A stretch of 64,000 nt of DNA from Closterium sp. NIES-65 (GCA_948144175.1 CANXME010002010.1:1984001-2048000); one strand, 5' to 3'; positions 21,010 to 33,361 are shown, counted from the stretch's first letter. Made by a program: numbers and translations. Notes: generated from the letters alone by a model not told the origin.

Positions 21010-21660
21010 CCTGCCCCTTCAGGTGTGTCCCAGGTAGACGCAGTCGAGCCGGTCGAGGTTGCTGGTGACTCTGGTATTGCTGCGGGTGCTGAGCCAGGGG
21101 GTGCTGACTCTGGGGGTGCTGCGCGAGTGGGTGCTGAGCCTAGGGGTGGTGCGCCTGGGGGTGCTTAGCCTGGGGGTGTTGAGCTTGGGGGTGCTGAGAC
21201 TTGGGGTTCTGAGCCTGGGGGTACTACGCCTGGGGGTGCTGCGCCTGGGGGTGCTACGTCAGGAGCTGCTGAGCCTGGGGGTGCCACGTCTGGAGCTGCT
21301 GGGCCAGGAGGTTCTCCGGGTGCTTCATCTCCGCGGGAGCCACTCTCTCCATAGGAGCTGCGCGAGTGGTTTGCCCGGCGCTGGAGCTAGAGCTTCTTCG
21401 GTTGCTGAGGGTGCTGGTGCCGCCGGTCTCGGAGGTGCTCGTCCTGGGAGTGCTGGAGATACAGGGCCTTGGTAGTGCGACAGGAGCTGGAGCTGCTGAG
21501 GGTGTTGGCGCTGAGGCTACTGCTGTCAGTCCTGGCGGCGGTCCTGCTGCTGGTGCTGCTGGAGGTACTGCAGCTGGAGGTGCTGTTGGCGGTGGTGCTG
21601 CCGCTGGGGGTGCTGGTGCTGTCCCTGCTGTGTCTAGAGTCGCCGCGCGGCCTCGGCCGT
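21010..21660 (+). repeat. E3 Gly/Ala-rich coding spacer
   Basis: GGTGCTGAGCCTGGG and GGTGCTGCTGG repeats between integrase end and RT. A TAG near 21353 interrupts the conserved PLSPQELREWFAR segment (CAG to TAG). Confidence 0.78.
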
Positions 21661-21904
21661 ACTTTTTTCCGCTCCTTCAGCAGGTTCTTGGTCTTCCTCC
21701 TCCCTTAGAGTGCCCACCGCTTGTCCAGTCACTGTCACGGTTACCGCCGGCCTCCCCACTGCCTGCTCCTTCTCCGTACACTGGTCCTACTGGAGGTCTT
21801 GCTGAGCGTCGTGAGCCTGCGTCTCGTCCTGTGTCGCCTGTTCGTGCTGCTCGCGCTAGTGGTCGCGGTTCGCGTCAGCGTCCTCCTCCTGTCCCTGGCA
21901 TGCA

Positions 21905-23894
21905 CCGGATGTCTCTCCGTCCGTCCACTGCTTCTCTGCGTGCACCTTTGCCTTCTCCTCCTGAGTCATCTCTTCCTGCACTTGCCGACCCGGAGTCTGA
22001 CTCCCTTCGTGTTGCCAGTCCTACTGTCACGCGTCTCCTTGCTACAGTTGTCACTGACCCCTCCTTTGAGTCCACTGCTGCGTCTGCTCTTGTTGCTGAG
22101 CTTGTCGACTTTGCTGCTTGCTGTCGTCTAGACTACGCTACTAGTCTTGTCGCTGAGTCTGCGTCTGTCTGTCCTCCGTCCGTCGGGGGTGAGTGTGCTC
22201 TTGGCACGGACGTCCTTGAGGACAGGCAGGAGGAGTTCCAGTGTCTGGCTGCTGCTTCACCCCATCTCGTGTCCGTACTGCTTACCCCTGAGGGAGACCC
22301 GGATGCACTAGACATCCCGACTCCGCGCTCTTACGCGGAGGCCGTAGAGGGTCCCTACTCCTCTCAGTGGCAGGCAGCTATGGATGCAGAGATGGCTTCC
22401 CGGAAGTCCACAGGCACCTATGTTGACGCGGTTCCCCCACCTGGGGCGAACATCGTCAGTGGCATGTGGATCTTCACGGTGAAGCGGCCGCCAGGTTCTC
22501 CACCTGTCTTCAAGGCGCGGTACGTGGCTCGTGGCTTCAGTCAGCGGCAGGGAGTTGACTACTTTCAGACCTTCTCTCCCACCCCGAAGATGACCACTCT
22601 TTGGGTGCTGCTGCACATAGCCGCTCAGCGTGACTACGAGCTTCACTCCCTTGACTTTAGCACTGCTTTCTTATAGTGTAGCCTGCATGAGGAGATCTGG
22701 CTGCGCCGTCCACCTGGCTTCTCTGGGACTTTTCCTCCTGGCACCCAGTGGAGCCTCCGGCGGCCAGTCTACGATCTCCGCCAGGCACCGCGTGAGTGGC
22801 ACGACACACTGAAGACTACGCTTGCGGCTCTTGGGTTTGCTCCCTCTACAGCCGACCCGTCGCTGTTTCTGCGCACCGACACCTCTTTGCCACTGTTCTA
22901 CATCCTCGTGTACATCGACGACTTGGTCTTTGCCACTGCTGACACTGCTGGACTCGCCCACGTGAAGTCCGAGCTGCAGAAGAGACACACGTGCACAAAC
23001 CTGGGTGAACTGCGCAGCTACCTTGGCTTGCAGATCACCCGGGACAGAGCACGCCGCACCATCACCCTGACTCAGTCACACATGGTGCAGCAGGTCCTTC
23101 AGTGCTTCGGCTTCATGTACTCCTCGCCTCAGGACACTCCTCTGTCTACTCGCCACTCGCTCTCAGCTCTGCCTTCGGATGAGTCCGTAGAGTCGAGTGG
23201 CCCGTACCCAGAGCTTGTTGGCGGCCTCATGTACCTGATGACCTGCACACGACCTGACCTTGCATACCCTCTTGGCATTCTTGCACGCTATGTTGCTCCT
23301 GGGAGACACAGACCAGAGCACATGGCTGCAGCGAAGAGGGTGTTGCGCTACTTGTGCAGTACGTCGGGCATGGGGCTAGTGCTTGGAGGGCAGAGTCTAC
23401 TGGTCCTCACTGTGCACGCTGACGCTTGTTGGGCTGACGACCAGGCTACACAGCGGTCGTCACAGGGTTACACCTTTAGCCTTGGTTCCGGCTCTGTTTC
23501 GTGGCGGGCTACTCGCTCGTCTTCTGTTCTCGGCTCCAGTTGTGAGGCTGAGATCTACGCAGGAGCCATGGCTGCTCAGGAGCTACGCTAGCTCACCTAC
23601 CTGCTGACTGACCTCGGAGAGCCGCCTCGTTCTCCTCCAGTGCTGTACGTAGACAACAAGGCCATGCTGGCCTTGTGTCGGGAGCAGCGCCTGGAGCACA
23701 GAACGAAGCACATTGGTCTCCGCTACTTTCTTGCTCGTGAGCTGCAGCAGCGTGGTCAGTTGCGACTTGCGTACGTGGCCTATGAGGCCAACATTGCTGA
23801 TATCTTCACTAAGGCCCTTGCGCCTTGTGATCATCAGTGCTTCTGTACTCAGCTTGGTCTTGTGCTTGTCTTGCCTCACTTGCTCACTTCTTGA
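21905..23894 (+). pseudogene. pol: E3 RT-RNase H pseudogene
   Basis: Frame 3 covers the entire RT and RNase H with only two internal stops, TAG 22674-22676 (FL*CSLHEE, Gln) and TAG 23589-23591 (ELR*LTY, Trp), before the terminal TGA at 23892-23894. The catalytic box reads YIDDLVFA instead of YVDD (about 22910). RNase H carries VHADACWADD (normally GHADASWADD), CEAEIYAGA, YVDNKAMLAL and EANIADIFTKAL. With two stop codons it is one of the least damaged polymerase segments of the window. Confidence 0.92.
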
Positions 23895-24104
23895 CCTTGC
23901 TTGTACTGTCACATATATTTACTCCTGCTCTTGCTTGTTTAGCCTTTTATATATATGTGTGTGCTCCTGCATGTGAACTGGCCGTCTGGCCTTGAACGTT
24001 TGCTCGGAATGTGTGGTGACTTTGTGATCCACCCTGAGCTTTGCTTTGCTTTGCTTGACTGGTCTTGTGACCCCTTGTTCTCCCCCACTTTGCCTATGGG
24101 GGTG

Positions 24105-24231
24105 TGTCAGATTTGTATCATATAGCTGATGTAGGCTATAGTGTCGTAGCACATATTGGGTACAGCTTTCTAGGGTTGTATTTGTACCCAACTTTCACTA
24201 AGTCATTTTCATTCTCGTTCCAACTTTCTCA
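24105..24231 (+). repeat. E3 3' LTR
   Basis: 127 bp, preceded by the polypurine tract CCTATGGGGGTG and ending CAACTTTCTCA. A few substitutions and one indel distinguish it from the 5' LTR. Confidence 0.92.
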
Positions 24232-26067
24232 ACAACGATCTTTGCGCAGGCATCGTAGTGATGACGTTTTATAACATAGAGCGCATCTGGGCTTGAAACA
24301 TGTAGAGCGTAGTTGCTAGTCTAAGAAACCTAGAGAGGTAGGAGCGTAGTCGCTAGTCTAAGGCACTCAACATCACCAAGGCGAGACTATGAGGTAGGTG
24401 TGGGTAGTACGGAAGGTACAGGTTTGGAGGGGAATCATGTGATAAAGATTCCCATGTTTTTTGGGTTGAGTGTGCTGACGTGTAGGTATCGGAAGGTGCA
24501 TATTGATTGACTCGTCACAGCACAACAATCATTGGTGCACAACGATTCTTTGGCTCACACGTCACCCCATGTGAAGAAACCAGGTAGCATTTGTGGGTTG
24601 AGTTGGGTGGTTGGGTTCATATTGGATACTGAACGAAAAAAATGTATCCAGTTGTTGCACCTCGCTGGACTTCGTGGGTTCGTTTTGTTTCGTTAAACTT
24701 GTGGCTACATTACACTGCCCTCATTACTCTGCAAAACCGCATGGAATCTCCCTCGAACGTGCGACACCGACTGACCAGGAAAAGCTGACGGAAAAGCAAC
24801 TGGTGTACCGAATGTTGCGATTTTCGTGCGTTGGTTTTTGGATACTTCGCGCAAATTGTACGCAAGGTATACGCAGAAAAACCTTCGAAGGCCAAATTTC
24901 ACAACTTCCCTTTTTCGCGATGAAGGTCACCGTGTCCTCAACATTTTAAGGTCGGAGCGTCTGATAGCGCACAGCGGGGTATGAGGTGAGCGACTAGGGC
25001 ACCTCGCGACCAACGCACCTTGCGACCAACGCACCTTGCGATCAACACATCTTGCGAGTCTGCAATGGGCACTGCGAGCGACGTGGACGGCAGGCAGCAG
25101 CATGCGAGCGCCGACGAGCGCCAAGAGACTGCGACGGAGCCGCGATGCACCGCCATAGCCGGCAGGTTGAGGCGTCCGCCTGACTGTGATAGGAGGGACG
25201 ACTTGGAGCAGCAGGCTTGGCGGTCTTTTCTAGAAAGCCGCTCCAACTCTTGTTCGGCAACCGACGGATCAAGACCACTGGCCGCTTGTCGGATTTCTAG
25301 CTCTACCGCCACGTGGCAGTCAGACGGCCTAAAAAGGACGTTGGGAATCTGCCGTGCGTTGCGTTGAGCTAATTCCGTGCTGTTGTTGTCAGGGGGGCGG
25401 CATCGCAAACTTGGTGGAAGTGGTAAACAAGTTGGAAACGAGTCGTGGGCGTGTGGTTTTTTATTCCTGGCATTCCCCTGAACTGCGATTGGTTTCCGAT
25501 ACATCTGTCAAGTAGCAATCGACAGGTGCAGCGAAACTCTCCCAAGCCCTTCGAGCTGGTTCGGCATACAATTGATGCCTGTTTGAGCCCCTACCGGTTG
25601 CCTTGTGAAGGGGGCGTATAAGCTGTAACGAGGATTTCGTATAAGTTTCATCAGTTCGCAGCTAGCTAAAAAGGATTCGCAGGTGCTCATAAACAAGATC
25701 TGTTACCTTATTTGACTTCAGTCTCTTCTGCTTGACCTCGGTCTGTTCGTTACTATTGGTTGATAACCACGCGACGCGCTAATAACGTGGGAGCAACAGG
25801 CTGGGGAAACAACCTCGGGTGCAGCGTTTCCATCCGGCGCAAGGCAAATTCGCGTGCGTTGGTTGGGCATCAATTGTATTTGGGCGAACACGCGCAGGAC
25901 AACTGGCGCGTGAACATTTGTCACATCTTTCTTCCTATTGGCTGTCGGGTCATCCTGATTCAGTCCGAGACGTACTCGATTAAAGGGGGAAATGCGAATT
26001 CAATCTGAACGACTGTTGTACAAAAAAAATCTAATCGAATATTTTAAATTTTGATTCGTGATTTTAG
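24232..26067. other. Gene-poor stretch with small repeats
   Basis: No gene is supported. Visible are a 21-bp direct repeat (GAGCGTAGTYGCTAGTCTAAG at 24305-24325 and 24342-24362) and three 16-bp tandem units (TGCGACCAACGCACCT type, 25005-25052). A 188-codon antisense frame (24938-25504) has no recognisable domain. If the gene broken at 37104 continued on this side, its missing exons would be expected on the minus strand near here, but none is recognised. Confidence 0.55.
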
Positions 26068-26193
26068 TGTCAAACATTGTATATGTTTCTGTTTTGTAGG
26101 ATACAATGGGTTAGCCTGTAGGGTGTACATTTCTCTAAGGTTTCATACTTGTACTCCCAAATGTTTCTAGTTGATCACTTCTTGTTTCTGACA
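26068..26193 (+). repeat. E4 5' LTR
   Basis: 126 bp, TGTCAAACATTGTATATG to TTTCTGACA. The clade B LTR start TGTCAAACATT is shared with E5 and E10. Confidence 0.9.
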
Positions 26194-26243
26194 TGGTATT
26201 AAGAGCTTAGGTTCTAGACCTAGGACCACTTACCTAAGGGCCC
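26194..26243 (+). promoter_or_regulatory. E4 PBS, hairpin and GGGCCC motif
   Basis: PBS TGGTATTAAGAGC. Hairpin TAGGT-TCTAG-ACCTA at 26208-26222, a stem sequence unlike clade A but still paired. GGGCCC at 26238-26243. Confidence 0.75.
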
Positions 26244-26722
26244 ACCGCTAGAACCGCCTTCGAGCGCCGTATCGGCTTAGCGCCCTCGAGCACCTCTCTC
26301 CTAGTGCGCTCTCATGCGCCTCTCCTTCTCCTGCTGCCCGTGCGCACCTCGCTAGTGCCGCGCGCGGCCTTTTTTTTAGCGCACGAGCCTGCTAGCAGCC
26401 CGCGCGCGGCCTTTTCTACGCGCGCGCCGACTGATAGCCGCCCGCGCGACTAGCGCCGCCACGAACACCCTTCTAGCCGCCCGTCGACCGGCCCTCCTGG
26501 CCGTCCAGAGCGCCGCAGCCCCGCCCGTAGGCCGCCGCGTCGCCCTCGTAAGCCGCCGCCCACGCGCGTCTGTTGCCCACGCACAGCCACGGACCGCCCG
26601 CTACAGCCGCCCACGCGCAGGCCCACCGTCGCACCGTGCCGTGTAGCCTAGTCCGAGCCGCGCCGCGCCGCCTTGCCTGAGCCGCGCCGCCCAAGTCGCG
26701 CCGCCTGAATCGCGCCGCCCCA

Positions 26723-26845
26723 CATGCAGCAACTACTACTCCTGTTCCTGCTACTACTGCTACTGCTACTGCTACTACTGCTACTACTACTGCTACTACC
26801 GCTACTGCTACTGCTGCTGCTGTTATTGCTACTGCTACTGCCACT
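26723..26845 (+). repeat. CTA/CTG trinucleotide microsatellite before E4 gag
   Basis: Near-pure YTAYTG type triplets run almost up to the gag ATG. A similar tract precedes E10 gag (63055-63150). It replaces the long GC satellite of clade A. Confidence 0.85.
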
Positions 26846-28702
26846 ATGGCCAGTCCCACTGTTCTCACTTTTGACGCTGAGGGCCGACCGATTAAGTTTG
26901 ATGTTTGGCTCAATGACCTGCACCTGTTCCCCCAGATCACTGCCAAGGACGATGTTTCCCTATATGACCACACGTCCGGCGCTGCCCCCGCACCTGCTGC
27001 TACTGCTGATAGTACTGCTTGCTCACTGTGGCAGACTCGTGACGCCCATGCTCGCCTAGCCGTTCGCAGCCACCTGCTGTTAGATGAGCGCGAGCACTTC
27101 GGCCAGCATAAGACCGCTAAGGAGCTGTACGATGCTATAGTTGCATGCTACTCTTCCCCTGCTACTGCTGCGATAGGCCGTCTCTCACTGCCCTATCTCT
27201 TCCCGGATCTGTCTGCCTTTGCCACTGTAGCTGACCTCATCACTCACCTGCGTACTAGTGATCTCTGCTACCGTGCCGCGCTCCCCCCCGATTTCCTAGC
27301 CAAGAACCCCCCCCCCCCCCCCCCGATGTATCTCACCCTCTACCACCTAGTCACTTGCCTCCCTGACTCTCTTCGCGCTGTCAGGGACCACTTTCTCACT
27401 CTCTCCCCCACAGATCTGACTGTCGACTTACTCGAGAAGAAACTCCTTGCAGCTGAGAAGAGCATTGTAGCTGTAGGTGCCTCTCGTGGCGACCCTCGCA
27501 CTCCCTTCTTAGAGGGATGTCCCCCCTCCCCCCTTCTCCCCTCCATTGCATCTGCTGCTGCTGTCGACTTCCTAGGTGCTAAGGGGGTCGGAGCTGCGTA
27601 AACTCCCAGTGGACGGCGCAAGGGCGGCAGGGGCAAAGGGGGCCGGGGTGGCAGAGGTGGCGGCGGGGGAGGTAGTGGTGGAGGGGGTGGAGGGGGCGAC
27701 GGCGGTGGCGGTGGTGGTGGGAGTGGTGCTGGTGGTGGGGGGGGCGGTGGCGGAGCCGGGGGTGGTGGAGGCTGCGGTGGTGGAGGTGGCGGGGGTGGTG
27801 GTGGCAGTGGTGGCAGCGGTGGAGCTGGTGGAGGGCGCGGTGGAGCGGTGCAGCGTGGCGGGTTCGGCAGCGGCCAGAGGCAGCAGCAGAAGCGTCCCAG
27901 CGAGACCCAGTCGCCCCAGCGGCTCCGTGAGTGGTACTCTCAGCGTGGGGGGTCTGGGGGTGGAGGTACCTGCTCGTACGTCATCCGCACAGGTGACCGT
28001 ACTGGCCTGAACTGTGGGAGATTTCACACGGCGCAGCGCTGTTTCTTTCGCCTCGACGATGCCTGGCGCGAGCAGTTTCCTGACGCCTCTGAGCTGCCCC
28101 GCTGGGCTGATCTGCTTAAGAAGGGGATTGATATCTTTGCTCTTGATTATGATGTTATCCTTACTGCTATGTATGCATTGACTATTAGTGTTGAGGGTGA
28201 CTGTTACCTGAGTGTACTGCCCGACCCGGGTATTGGGACTAGTGAGGCTGCAGCTCTAGGTGCTACTGTGTCTGCTGCTCTTGGCCCTGGTGAGGCTGCT
28301 GCCCTAGGTGCTAGTGCGTCTGCGTCTGCTGGTACCGCACCTACTGAGGCACTGCACACCTTCACACTGGACTCATGTGCTTCCCGCTGTTTCTTTCGCA
28401 ACCGCACTGCCCTAGAGCAGCTTCCTAGACCGTTTGCTGTCTCCCTGGCTGACCCCTCAGAGGGTCCGGTCCTTGCGACCTCCACCACTGCCCTCCCTTG
28501 TCCTGCTGTCCCGTCTTGCACGCTCTCGGGCCTCTACCTCCCCTCGTTCTCTACGAACTTGGTGGCAGGTTCCGCGCTCCAGGACATGGGTGTTCACCAG
28601 TTCACACCTACCTACGAGCGTGTGACGCACTGCACGTGTGCCCTGACGGGTCGTCACCTGGCTACCTTCACTCGGCAGCCGGGTCGGACTTGTACACACT
28701 GA
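26846..28702 (+). pseudogene. gag: E4 gag-protease pseudogene
   Basis: ATG at 26846 gives MASPTVLTFDAEGRPIKFDVW. Frame 2 stays open over an 18-bp C-run (27307-27324) to TAA at 27599, then continues in the same frame through the Gly tract. The knuckle is CSYVIRTGDRTGLNCGRFHTAQRC, spaced like clade A. Protease reads DSCAS at about 28370, with Cys for the Gly of DSGA, which would probably inactivate it. The frame ends at 28702 through a 1-bp loss at GSDLYT. Confidence 0.88.
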
Positions 28703-29750
28703 CCACTGAGTCCCCTCAGGTAGCTGCGTCTGCGTCAGGTCAGCTGTCGGCCCCCTGCTCGTGTCGCTCCCTGTCGCACAGGGCTGTCCTCTAGCACCAC
28801 CGCCTTGGTCACCCCTCAGTGCAGCGCCTTTGCGGCATGCACTCCAGGTACCTTGTCTCTGGTCTTCCCAGGGTTCTCCCTCCCCTCCCACTCGCCTACT
28901 CCTCCCTGTCTTCCCTGTGTCGAGGGGCGGCAGTGCACCGCTCCTCACTCTTCCTCGTTCCCTCCCACCAAGGCTCCCCTGCAGACTCTCCACCTGGACG
29001 TGTGGGGCCCCGCCCGCGTCCGGGGACAGGGCCACGAGCGGTACTTTTTGCTGGTCGTTGACGACTACACGCGCTACACCACGGTCTTCTCCTTACGTAC
29101 CAAGGGTGAGGTCCCTGATGTCTTGATCCCCTGGATCCGTGCTGCTCGTCTCCAGCTCCGCGAGCGATTCCAGTCTGACTTTCCTGTCCTACGTCTGCAC
29201 TCTGACAGAGGTGGCGAGTTTCCCTCTGACCTCTTGGCAGCCTACTGTGCGGAGCACGGCATCCGCCAGACGTTCACTCTCCAGGCCTCTCCGCAGCAGA
29301 ATGGGGTTGCTGAGTGCTGCATAGGTCTCCTCATGGAGGTCGCTCGTACCTCCATGATCCATGCGGCTACCGCCCATTTCCTGTGGCCGTTTGGAGTGTA
29401 GTACGTCGCGCATCAGCTCAACCTCTGGCCCTGTGTCTCTGTTCCGGAGACCTCGCCTACCCTGCGTTGGACGGGGGAGGTTAGCGATGCGTCGGTGTTC
29501 CGAGTCTGGGGATGTCTGGCCTTTGTCCGCGATACGTCCGCGGACAAGCTCTCATCCCGTGCCGTTCCCTATGTCTTCCTTGGCATTGTCCCTGACGCGC
29601 CTGGCTGGCAGTTTTACCACCCCACCTCGCGCCGTGTCTTCGCCTCTCAGGACGTCACCTTTGACGAGTCGGTACCCTTTTACCGTCACTTCCCCTACCG
29701 CACTGCCCCGCTCCCCCCCCCCGCCGCTCTTCCTCACCCTAGGTGCTGAT
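28700..29750 (+). pseudogene. pol: E4 integrase pseudogene
   Basis: The zinc region has TAG for Trp before HHRLGHPS (28792-28794), then a frameshift. The core in frame 2 has LHLDVWGP, YFLLVVDDYTRY, LHSDRGGEF and PQQNGVAECCIG (Arg to Cys after the catalytic Glu), with TAG at 29399-29401. The C-terminal copia motif WQFYHPTSRRV follows. The frame is lost in the C-run before the spacer. Confidence 0.86.
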
Positions 29751-29839
29751 TCGGTAGACCCCCTGCCTCACCAGGGTGCTGCTCCCTCAGGTGTTTCCCA
29801 GGTAGACCCGGTCGAGCCTGTCGAGGTAGTTGTTGACTC

Positions 29840-30590
29840 TGGTCCTGCGCGAGGTGCTGAGCCTGGGGGTGCGGAGACTGGGGGTGCTGAGTCTGGGGGA
29901 GCGGAGACTGCGGGTGCTGAGCCTGGGGGTGCTGCGATTGGGGGTTGCTGAGCCCAGAGGAGCTGAGGCTAGGGGCTATGAGCCTGACCATAGTGCGCCT
30001 GTTGGCGCACCCTCTTCACAGCAGCTGCGTGACTGGTACTCCCAGCGTTACAGCCTCGGTTGTGGGGCTACTGGAGCTGGGGGGTCTGCTGGAGTTGGGG
30101 CTGGTGGCCCTGCGGGTGCAGTGTCGCAACCGGAGCCTCCCTCCCGTCAGCGACTACGTGAGTGGTACGCTCGGTGCTGCAGCATGCGGAGTGGAGCTTC
30201 TGGTGTTGAGGTACCACCCACTGGAGGTCGTGCTGCTACTGAAGGTCCTGGAGCTACTGGGGGTGCTGCTGGTGCTGGTGCTGCTGGAGGTGCTGCTGGA
30301 GGTGCTGGAGCTGCTAGAGGTGCTGCTGGTACTAGTGCTGCTGGAGGTGCTGCTGGTGCTGCTGGAGGTGCTGGAGCTGTTGGAGGTGCTGCTCGTGCTG
30401 CTGGAGGTGCTGGAGGAGCTGCTGGTGCTTCTGGAGGTCTTGGAGCTGCTGGAGGTGCTGCTGGTGCTGCTGGAGGTACTGGAGCTCCTGGAGGTGCTAC
30501 TGGTGCTGCTGGAGGTTCTGGAGCTGCTGGGGGTGCTGGGGGTGCTGCTGGTGCTGGTTCAGCTGGAGGTTCTGGTGCTGTCTTGCTGAA
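29840..30590 (+). repeat. E4 Gly/Ala-rich coding spacer
   Basis: GGTGCTGAG and GGAGGTGCTGCT repeats surround the segments SSQQLRDWYSQRYSLG and SRQRLREWYARCCSMRSGA. A GGCCGTACTTCGTTCCCCTCC segment is duplicated at 30612-30674. Confidence 0.78.
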
Positions 30591-31852
30591 TCTGGGGGCA
30601 CTTCACGGCCTTGGCCGTACTTCGTTCCCCTCCTTCAACAGGTTCTTGGCCGTACTTCGTTCCCCTCCTAGTCCTCCTCCCTCCTCAGAGAGTCCTCCGC
30701 CTGTCCACTTGCAGTCACAGCTACCGCCTGCCTCGCCACTTGCTGGTCCTTCTCCCTACACAGGTCCGACAGGCAATCTTACAGAGCGTCGTGAGCCTGA
30801 GTCTCGTCCTGTGTCGTCTGTCTCTCGTCCTATGTCACTTGTTCGTGCTGCTCGCACTGGTCGCCGTGTTCCGCGTGAACGTCCTCAACCTGTCCCTCGC
30901 ACACACTATATGACTCTGCGTCCTTTCACTGCGCCACAGTGTGTCCTTCTGCCGTCTCCTCTTGCGTCCTCTCTTCCTGTTCTTGCTGACCCGGAGTCTG
31001 ACTCTCTATGTGTTGCCATTCCTACTGTTACGCGTCTCCTGACCACTGCTGCTCTGACCCTTCCTTTGAGTCTGCTGCTGCGTCTACCCTAGTTTGCTGC
31101 TCGTTGTCGTCTAGTCTTCGCCGCGAGTCTTGTTGCTGAGTCTGAGTCTGTCTGTCCTCCGTCCGTCGGGGGTGAGTGTGCTCTAGGCACGGATGTGCTT
31201 GAGGACAGGCACGAGGACTTTGAGTGTCTTGCAGCCGCTGCACCTCATCTCGTGGCCATGCTGCTTGCCCTTGAGGGAGACTTGGATGCACCAGACATCC
31301 CGACCCTGCGCTCTTACGCTCAGGCGATCGCGGGTGAGTACTCCTCTCAATGGCAGTCAGCCATGGACGCAGAGATGGCATCCTGGAAGTCCACTGGCAC
31401 TTACGCCGACGAGGTTCCCCCTCCTGGGGCGAACATCGTCATTGGCATGTGGATTTTCAGGGTGAAGCGGCCGCCAGGTTCTCCGCCTGTCTTCAATGCT
31501 CGTTATGTTGCTCGAGGCTTCAATCAGCGAGAGGGATTAGACTTCTTTCAGACCTTCTCCCCCACCCCAAAGATGACCACTCTTCGGGTGCTACTGCACG
31601 TTGCTGCTCAGCGTGACTACGAGCTTCACTCTCTTGACTTCAGCACAGCTTTCTTGTAGGACAGCCTGCATGAGGAGATCTGGCTGCGCCGCCCTCCTGG
31701 CTTCACTAGGTCGTTTCCTCCTGGTACCAAGTGGAGCCTCCGGCGGCCGGTCTACGTTCTCCGCTACGTGCCACGTGAGTGGCACGAGACATCGAGGACT
31801 ACTCTTGCGGCACTTGGTTTCGCGCCTTCTACTGCTGACCTATCACTGTTTC

Positions 31853-32197
31853 CGTGAGAATCCCAACCACTAGACCATTGGGATAAAAGGGCTTGTTAAG
31901 TAGCGGGTCAGTGCGCCCATAACCCCCCAGGCCAACGTGCCTGTAACCCTTCCCTAGGATCAATCAGGGATCACCAGTGGACCTCTGACACCCCCCCGCA
32001 CTAGGATGCCCGAAGTGCATACACCGGGATTCGAATCCGAGACCTTCGCTCTAATACCATGTCAGAATCCCAACCACTGAACCATCGGGATAAAAGGGCT
32101 TGTTAAGTAGCAGGTCATTGTGCCCATAACCCCCCAGGCCAACGTGCCAGTAACCCTTCTATAGGATCAATCGGGGATCACCAGTGGACCTCTGACA
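31853..32197 (-). mobile_element. TRIM copy b (345 bp, TSD GTTTC) inside E4 RT
   Basis: Minus-strand copy: LTRs 32060-32197 (5') and 31853-31990 (3') of 138 bp each, interior 31991-32059 of 69 bp. PBS TGGTATTAGAGC (complement of 32048-32059) and a G-run polypurine tract (C-run at 31991) are present. Perfect target duplication GTTTC (31848-31852 and 32198-32202). One LTR tip is decayed (CGTGAGAATCC for TGTCAGAATCC). It inserted after E4 did. Confidence 0.95.
32027..32084 (-). promoter_or_regulatory. tRNA-like Pol III promoter in TRIM copy b
   Basis: On the minus strand, A-box TGGTTCAGTGG (32084-32074) and B-box-like GATTCGAATCC (32037-32027) are again 47 bp apart start to start. The A-box of this copy fits the consensus TRGYNNARYGG. 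The LTR/PBS border lies between the two boxes. Confidence 0.6.
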
Positions 32198-33361
32198 GTT
32201 TCTGCGCATCGACACTTCGCTGCCGCCGTTCTACATCCTCGTGTACGTCGACGACTTGGTCTTTGCCACTGCTGACACTAAGGCTCTCACCCATGTGAAG
32301 TCGGAGCTGCAGAAGAGACACACGTGCACATACCTGGGTGAACTGCGCAACTACCTTGGCTTGCAGATCAACCGGGAAAGAGCACGCCGCACCATCACAC
32401 TGACTCAGTCACACATGGTGCAGCAGGTACTTCAGCGCTTCGGCTTCACCTGGTCCTCAGCACAGGCCACTCCTCTGGCTAAACGTCACTCGCTCTCAGC
32501 TTTGCCTTCGGATGAGTCCGTAGAGCCGAGTGGCCCGTATCCAAAGCTTGTGGGTTGCCTAATGTACCTGATGACCTGCACTCGACCTGACCTTGCATAC
32601 CCTCTTAGCATTCTTGCATGCTATGTCGCTCCCAGCCGTCACCGGAAGGAGCACATGGATGCAGCGAAGAGGGTGTTGCGCTACTTGTGCAGTACGTCGG
32701 GCATGGGGCTAGTGCTTGGAGGGCGAGTCCCAGTTGTTCTCACTGGGCACTCAGACGCTTCTTGGGCTGACGACCAGGCTACTCAGCGGTCGTCTCAGGG
32801 TTACACCTTCAGTCTTGGCTCTGGTTCTGTTTCTTGGCGTTCTACTCGCTCTTCTTCTGTTCTCAGCTCCAGTTGTGAGGCTGAGATCTACGCCACAGCC
32901 ATGGCGGCCCAGGAGCTACGCTGGCTCACCTACTTGCTGTCCGACCTTCGAGAGAGCCTCGTTCTCCTCCAGTGCTGTACGTCGACAACAAGGCAGCCAT
33001 TGCCTTGTGTCAGGAGCACAAATTGGAGCACAGAACGAAGCACATCGCTGTACGCTACTTCCTTGCTCGAGAGCTGCAGCAGCGTGGTCAGCTTCGTCTG
33101 CGTTACAAGGCCTCTGAGGCCAACACTGCTGATGTGTTCACCAAGGCGCTTCAGCCTTGTGACCATCAGCGCTTTTGCACTCTTCTAGGCCTTCTGCCTA
33201 CTGGACCTCACTTGCTTTCTTCTTGAGTCTGTTTGTACTGTGATCTCTATATATATATACCTGCATGTTTACTCTTGCTAGGTTGTGATCATTGTAACTC
33301 TTGTTCTACTATAAACCTGCATGTGAACTGGTCTTGTGACCACTTGCTTGTGCTCGGAATG

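Larger units (their letters stand above)
16465..24231 (+). mobile_element. E3: clade A copia element with a nested solo LTR
   Basis: LTRs of 126 and 127 bp (TGTCAGATTTG to CAACTTTCTCA) bracket a full set of domains. The flanks do not match (TGGTC at 16460-16464, ACAAC at 24232-24236), so there is no target duplication. This fits recombination between related elements, or loss of the original left part. A 670-bp insertion at 20235-20904 separates integrase from the spacer. Confidence 0.9.
30900..33226 (+). pseudogene. pol: E4 RT-RNase H pseudogene split by a TRIM
   Basis: The frame runs from ADPESDSL (about 30985) with small indels, then SYAQAIAGEYSSQW, GMWIFRVK, ARYVARGFNQREG and TAG at 31657 (FL*DSLHEE, Gln). 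TRIM copy b interrupts it at 31852/32198, just upstream of the catalytic box. After the insertion, frame 3 gives YVDDLVFA (about 32240), LGELRNYLGLQI, GHSDASWADD and EAEIYATA. A small deletion near 32955 shifts to frame 2 for LYVDNKAAIAL and EANTADVFTKAL. The terminal TGA is at 33224-33226. Confidence 0.9.
26068..33361 (+). mobile_element. E4: clade B copia element, 3' end lost, RT split by a TRIM
   Basis: 5' LTR, PBS, gag, protease, integrase, spacer, RT, RNase H and about 135 bp of 3' untranslated region are present. At 33361/33362 (after GCTCGGAATG) the sequence switches to the antisense of another copia element (E5). The polypurine tract and 3' LTR are missing, so no target duplication can be assigned (left flank TTTAG). 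Confidence 0.9.

Noticed and set aside
24938..25504. 188-codon antisense frame as a gene
   Set aside because: No domain, no splice evidence, and overlapping open frames on both strands.
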